Assembly (NCBI RefSeq): GCF_012863495.1
Contig: NZ_JAAVJL010000001.1
Span: forward strand, 806,001-870,000
Direction of reading: 5' to 3'
DNA length: 64,000 bases
DNA from: Pseudanabaena yagii GIHE-NHR1
GTDB lineage: Bacteria; Cyanobacteriota; Cyanobacteriia; Pseudanabaenales; Pseudanabaenaceae
Shown here: positions 61,464 to 64,000 of the stretch, piece by piece
How the letters are laid out: each line of letters starts with the position of its first letter
Numbering within the stretch: the stretch's first letter is position 1
Translations under genes and position numbers: made by a program
Notes under the pieces: model-generated
Database searches by the model: none
The model's input: only the letters and a program-made list of their open reading frames with translations
Told to the model about the DNA's origin: nothing

Positions 61464-62672
61464 TCACCTCACCACTTTGACTGCGTAATCTTTGCGTTTG
61501 ACAAAGGCTAAACCTAAAACAAGGAAGGTACAAATACCTGCTAAATAGAGTGGATAGCCGTAGGATTCAGGATGCTCTTGATTGACAAGTAAGCCTGCAA
61601 TGACGGGGCCAAATCCATTGGAAATGCTGAGGTATGAGGCATTTATACCTAGTACAGTCCCTTGTTCCTCAGGACGGGCATTGAGAGAGAGTAAGGCGCT
61701 AATCATCGGTTGTACAACCGAATTGAGTAATGAGAAGAGTACACAAACAGCGATAAAGTAATAGATATCCTTCCATATCGGCATTAAGACAAAAGATAAA
61801 CTACGGATCAATAGTCCTAAAAATAATATTTGCGCTAGTTGCAGATGTTTGGTCATTTGGGAAATACCCGCAGTTTGCATAATGACTGCGAGTACGCCAA
61901 ATAGTAAAAACATGAGGGCAAGCCCATCACTATTTTGGTTGAGAACTTTGAGAAAGTAAGGCTGAAAGGCAAAGGTAAAGATATTAAAAGTCAAGCCTGT
62001 CAGGAAATTAATAATCAGTAAAATGCCAATTTTGGGCATCAATAATCCTGTAACTAGTTTCTCTAAACCAAGATCAAATATATTTTGCGCTTTTTCCGCT
62101 TTAGTTTTCAGTGTCTCTGGCAAGAAGAAAATAGTTAAAAATAAAGCGATCGCCGCAATCGCCCCTGACACCAAAAACGAAGCCCCAAAGGATTTACCTA
62201 AAGGAGTATTGAGGGCAGCTTTCTGAGCTAGCAAACTGATCGCAGGTCCTAGAATGAAGCCCATCCCAAAGGCGGCTCCATTGATCCCAAAGGCTTTAGC
62301 GCGAGTTTCGGGTGTAGTGACATCAGAAATAACGGCTTGAGCAACCGAAGCATTCCCCCCCGTAATCCCATCTAAAAATCTCGCAAAAAATAATACTGCG
62401 GCACTAGCGGCGGTTCCTGCCATCAGATTGGCAACCACTGTTCCCGCTAAACTCAGTATTAATAAAGGCTTTCGTCCAAAGCAATCGCTAAGTTTCCCGA
62501 TGATTGGAGTTGCAAAAAATTGCGAGATTGCATAAATTGCGAATAATAAGCTCGTCTGAAAATCATTTAATTGAAACTGTCTACCATATTGGTACAAAAC
62601 AGGGATGAGAATCGTAAAACTCAGCGCATTAATGAAAGAAATAAGAGCAATAATCCAAAAGTTACGATTCAT
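61464..62672 (-). CDS. MFS transporter (TetA/multidrug-type exporter)
   Basis: The 402-residue protein has twelve hydrophobic helices. Motif A is GKLSDCFGRKPLLILSLAGT between helices 2 and 3, and motif C-like glycine-rich sequence GAAFGMGFILGPAISL is in helix 5, typical of drug:H+ antiporters of the DHA1/TetA group. The substrate is unknown. ATG start; no regulator is adjacent. Confidence 0.87.
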   Translation of the reverse strand: MNRNFWIIALISFINALSFTILIPVLYQYGRQFQLNDFQTSLLFAIYAISQFFATPIIGKLSDCFGRKPLLILSLAGTVVANLMAGTAASAAVLFFARFLDGITGGNASVAQAVISDVTTPETRAKAFGINGAAFGMGFILGPAISLLAQKAALNTPLGKSFGASFLVSGAIAAIALFLTIFFLPETLKTKAEKAQNIFDLGLEKLVTGLLMPKIGILLIINFLTGLTFNIFTFAFQPYFLKVLNQNSDGLALMFLLFGVLAVIMQTAGISQMTKHLQLAQILFLGLLIRSLSFVLMPIWKDIYYFIAVCVLFSLLNSVVQPMISALLSLNARPEEQGTVLGINASYLSISNGFGPVIAGLLVNQEHPESYGYPLYLAGICTFLVLGLAFVKRKDYAVKVVR

Positions 62673-62819
62673 TCTAAAGGCGATCGCATAGAGGCTTTTT
62701 CTATACTACAGCGCGATCAGAGAAAATTATTAAACGCGATTGCCCTACTCCCATATATAAGCTTGAAAATGGGCATAGCGAAGTACCACCCATCCACTAC
62801 CCATTGATGAAAATTCCAA

Positions 62820-62854
62820 TTTTTTGTAGTGCGGCTTTGCCGCACTACAAAAAA
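62820..62854 (-). terminator. Family 4 hairpin after the Nudix gene
   Basis: TTTTTTGTAGTGCGGC-TTT-GCCGCACTACAAAAAA, 14 bases past the Nudix stop on the minus strand. It has the same outer stem as 25508-25564 and 5410-5448, with a different inner stem (TGCGGC/GCCGCA). The T-run allows termination. Confidence 0.75.
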
Positions 62855-62868
62855 TTTATGAAACTACA

Positions 62869-63426
62869 TCAGGCTTGTAAAGCTTGCAAAGCTAGATGAA
62901 AGGCAGTGATGGACTTAGCATCAAGGCTAGTATCTGCACTTTGCGATCGCAATAAATTATCAATTTCTTCCCGACTGAGCAGTACTACTTCTATCTCTTC
63001 ATCTTCATCTTGAGCAGGAGGTTGTTCCAATTTGGTGAGATCCTGTGCGAGATAAGCATGGATAATCTCATCGGAATAGCCGGGGCAAATGTAGAATCCG
63101 CCGAGATATTGCCATTTACTAGCACTGTAGCCTGTCTCTTCTTCGATTTCCCGCTTAATCGTCACATCATGATTTTCGCCTACTTCTAAAGTTCCCGCAG
63201 GAAATTCTAGTAAATAGCGCTGAATTGCAAATCGATATTGCTTTACTAAGACAAACTTGCCATCGGCAGTGACAGGAACCGCCATTCCTGCCCCAGGGTG
63301 TTTGATATAGGAATATTCTCCGATAACGCCATTGGGTAACTTAATGCGATCGGTATGAAAAGAGAACTTACGACCTTGATAGCTGAGACGGTTTTGCAAA
63401 ATTGTTGCAGGTACGAGATCAGACAT
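62869..63426 (-). CDS. Nudix hydrolase, ADP-ribose pyrophosphatase-like
   Basis: The 185-residue protein has the full Nudix box in GTLEVGENHDVTIKREIEEE (continuing TGY), i.e. G-x5-E-x7-R-E-x2-E-E-x-G. Upstream KFVLVKQYRFAIQRYLLEFP and downstream YLGGFYICPGYSDEIIHAYL (proline 15-16 residues after the box) point to the ADP-ribose pyrophosphatase subfamily. It would hydrolyse ADP-ribose or a similar dinucleotide to recycle or detoxify it. The substrate is by family resemblance. Confidence 0.9.
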   Translation of the reverse strand: MSDLVPATILQNRLSYQGRKFSFHTDRIKLPNGVIGEYSYIKHPGAGMAVPVTADGKFVLVKQYRFAIQRYLLEFPAGTLEVGENHDVTIKREIEEETGYSASKWQYLGGFYICPGYSDEIIHAYLAQDLTKLEQPPAQDEDEEIEVVLLSREEIDNLLRSQSADTSLDAKSITAFHLALQALQA

Positions 63427-63464
63427 AAATTTTGTGAATTGATTTCAGCCCATTGTGTCATATA

Positions 63465-63501
63465 GCGGTTTTCATTTTGCCTACGGCAAAATGAAAACCG
63501 C
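63465..63501. repeat. 37-base perfect palindrome
   Basis: GCGGTTTTCATTTTGCC-TAC-GGCAAAATGAAAACCGC, in the Nudix gene leader. Confidence 0.6.
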
Positions 63502-63525
63502 AAATCCTTACTGTGATTCTTTTTT

Positions 63526-63559
63526 GTTTTACAAATGAGTATGCACTCATTTGTAAAAC
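63526..63559. repeat. 34-base inverted repeat
   Basis: GTTTTACAAATGAGT-ATGC-ACTCATTTGTAAAAC; preceded by a T-rich run. Confidence 0.6.
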
Positions 63560-63560
63560 G

Positions 63561-63643
63561 CTATATAGCAATCCTAAATGGTTTGTGGAAGCGCACCCTG
63601 AAGGGGTGCGCTTCCACATCTACAAATGGTTGACAGCTATATG
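63561..63643. mobile_element. Family 2 palindromic element, copy c
   Basis: Left GCTATATAGCAATCCTAAAT; right AAATGGTTGACAGCTATA. Inner hairpin GTGGAAGCGCACCC/GGGTGCGCTTCCAC (63585-63617). The left end matches copy b (49839-49936) and the right end matches the copy at 4203-4288. Confidence 0.6.
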
Positions 63644-63650
63644 CAGCATT

Positions 63651-63700
63651 AGTACAGAGAAATTTTTGAAAGCACGGCAAAGCTGTGATTTCAAAAGCGT
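63651..63700. repeat. Family 3 hairpin repeat, copy b
   Basis: Same GTACAGAGAAATTTTTGAAA start as 26877-26926. The inner stem is here CACGGC-AAA-GCTGTG, containing a G-T pair, instead of GTGGC-TAA-GCCGC. Confidence 0.6.
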
Positions 63701-63756
63701 AATTCAGTGCGTTGACTAAAAAATAACTTAGAGTTATGGCGCAAAGTGACACAACT

Positions 63757-64000
63757 CTAAGTTGTGGTCTTAATCCAAACTGAAACAGAGCCACCATTGC
63801 AACAAAATTCTGCCCAGCCATCATCATTCGTTGTGATTGATTGCTCTACCTGCTTGGTGATGTCGATATAGGTACAATTAGGCTGACCAATTTCCATCCA
63901 TTTTCTTCCTTCCTCAGCATTGCTTAATACCACTGCCATTCCTCCCTGATGCTCATCATCTCCTAGTCTTGTCCAGCCGATGGTATTGGGATGGTCAAAA
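63757..64000 (-). CDS. Alpha-amylase, C-terminal fragment (5' end beyond the window)
   Basis: The 80 visible residues read FDHPNTIGWTRLGDDEHQGG, MAVVLSNAEEGRKWMEIG and end GWAEFCCNGGSVSVWIKTT. This is the C-terminal beta domain of cytoplasmic (Bacillus liquefying-type, GH13 subfamily 5) alpha-amylases, which usually end GGSVSVWV. The catalytic barrel lies outside the window. It would hydrolyse internal alpha-1,4 bonds of glycogen or maltodextrin. Confidence 0.85.
   Translation of the reverse strand, partial: FDHPNTIGWTRLGDDEHQGGMAVVLSNAEEGRKWMEIGQPNCTYIDITKQVEQSITTNDDGWAEFCCNGGSVSVWIKTTT

Larger units (their letters stand above)
63427..63756. other. 330-base intergenic region packed with palindromes
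   Basis: Four inverted-repeat units follow one another: 63465-63501 (GCGGTTTTCATTTTGCC-TAC), 63526-63559 (GTTTTACAAATGAGT), the family 2 copy 63561-63643 and the family 3 copy 63651-63700. No gene was seen. Confidence 0.7.

Overview
The window is chromosomal DNA of a cyanobacterium. The palindrome GCGATCGC (HIP1) recurs through almost every gene, and there are cyanobacterial marker genes: sqdX, ictB, a COP23-domain protein, a standalone LON-domain protein and a PilJ/PilL-type taxis pair. The moderate-to-low GC, many long perfect intergenic palindromes and dispersed short repeats fit a Pseudanabaena-like filamentous, non-heterocystous lineage. That placement is inference; no rRNA gene lies here.

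Layout. 1-9.5 kb (minus strand): 3' truncated queG, a J-domain/TPR protein, a secreted TPR protein, a membrane protein, ald, a MASE1 hybrid histidine kinase, a LON-domain protein, a GGDEF remnant and a PH-domain protein. 9.5-15.3 kb: argG, the signal recognition particle RNA, a small conserved protein, a Pho-box-preceded PAS/SpoIIE phosphatase and a deoxyhypusine-synthase-like enzyme. 15.6-23 kb: a candidate structured RNA, then a TPR-MCP fusion (PilJ type) and a CheA-type kinase (PilL-C type), probably steering type IV pilus motility. 23-32 kb: pgk, a COP23 protein, a fumarylacetoacetate-hydrolase-family enzyme, a dicarboxylate/amino acid symporter, polA and rsmH.

32.2-41.4 kb is a defence island. 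A type I restriction-modification system (hsdM, hsdS, hsdR) is interrupted by a BrnT/BrnA toxin-antitoxin pair and a frameshifted Uma2 gene between hsdM and hsdS. Between hsdS and hsdR lie an opposite-strand GxxExxY protein and an AbrB/PIN toxin-antitoxin pair, bordered by imperfect tandem repeats.

41.5-64 kb returns to housekeeping and signalling: ilvH, sqdX, a Yip1-family protein, aroA, ictB, a small TPR protein, an FTR1 iron permease with a helix-hairpin-helix lipoprotein behind a possible Fur site, mfd, a SWIM zinc-finger protein, a hybrid kinase next to a REC-EAL regulator, a GH57 enzyme, hsp20 with a possible RNA thermometer, an MFS exporter, a Nudix hydrolase and the 3' end of an alpha-amylase.

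The most unusual layer is non-coding. More than twenty perfect intergenic palindromes mostly share one apical design, a three-base loop closed as GC-NNN-GC. Several fall into dispersed families whose constant outer parts carry interchangeable inner stems. In one family of four copies (100-181 bp, inverted ends), paired stem positions change together between copies and one loop appears in both orientations. A separate C/G-rich palindromic repeat has inserted in frame, in opposite orientations, into both polA and mfd. No tRNA, rRNA, CRISPR array or complete transposase gene was seen.
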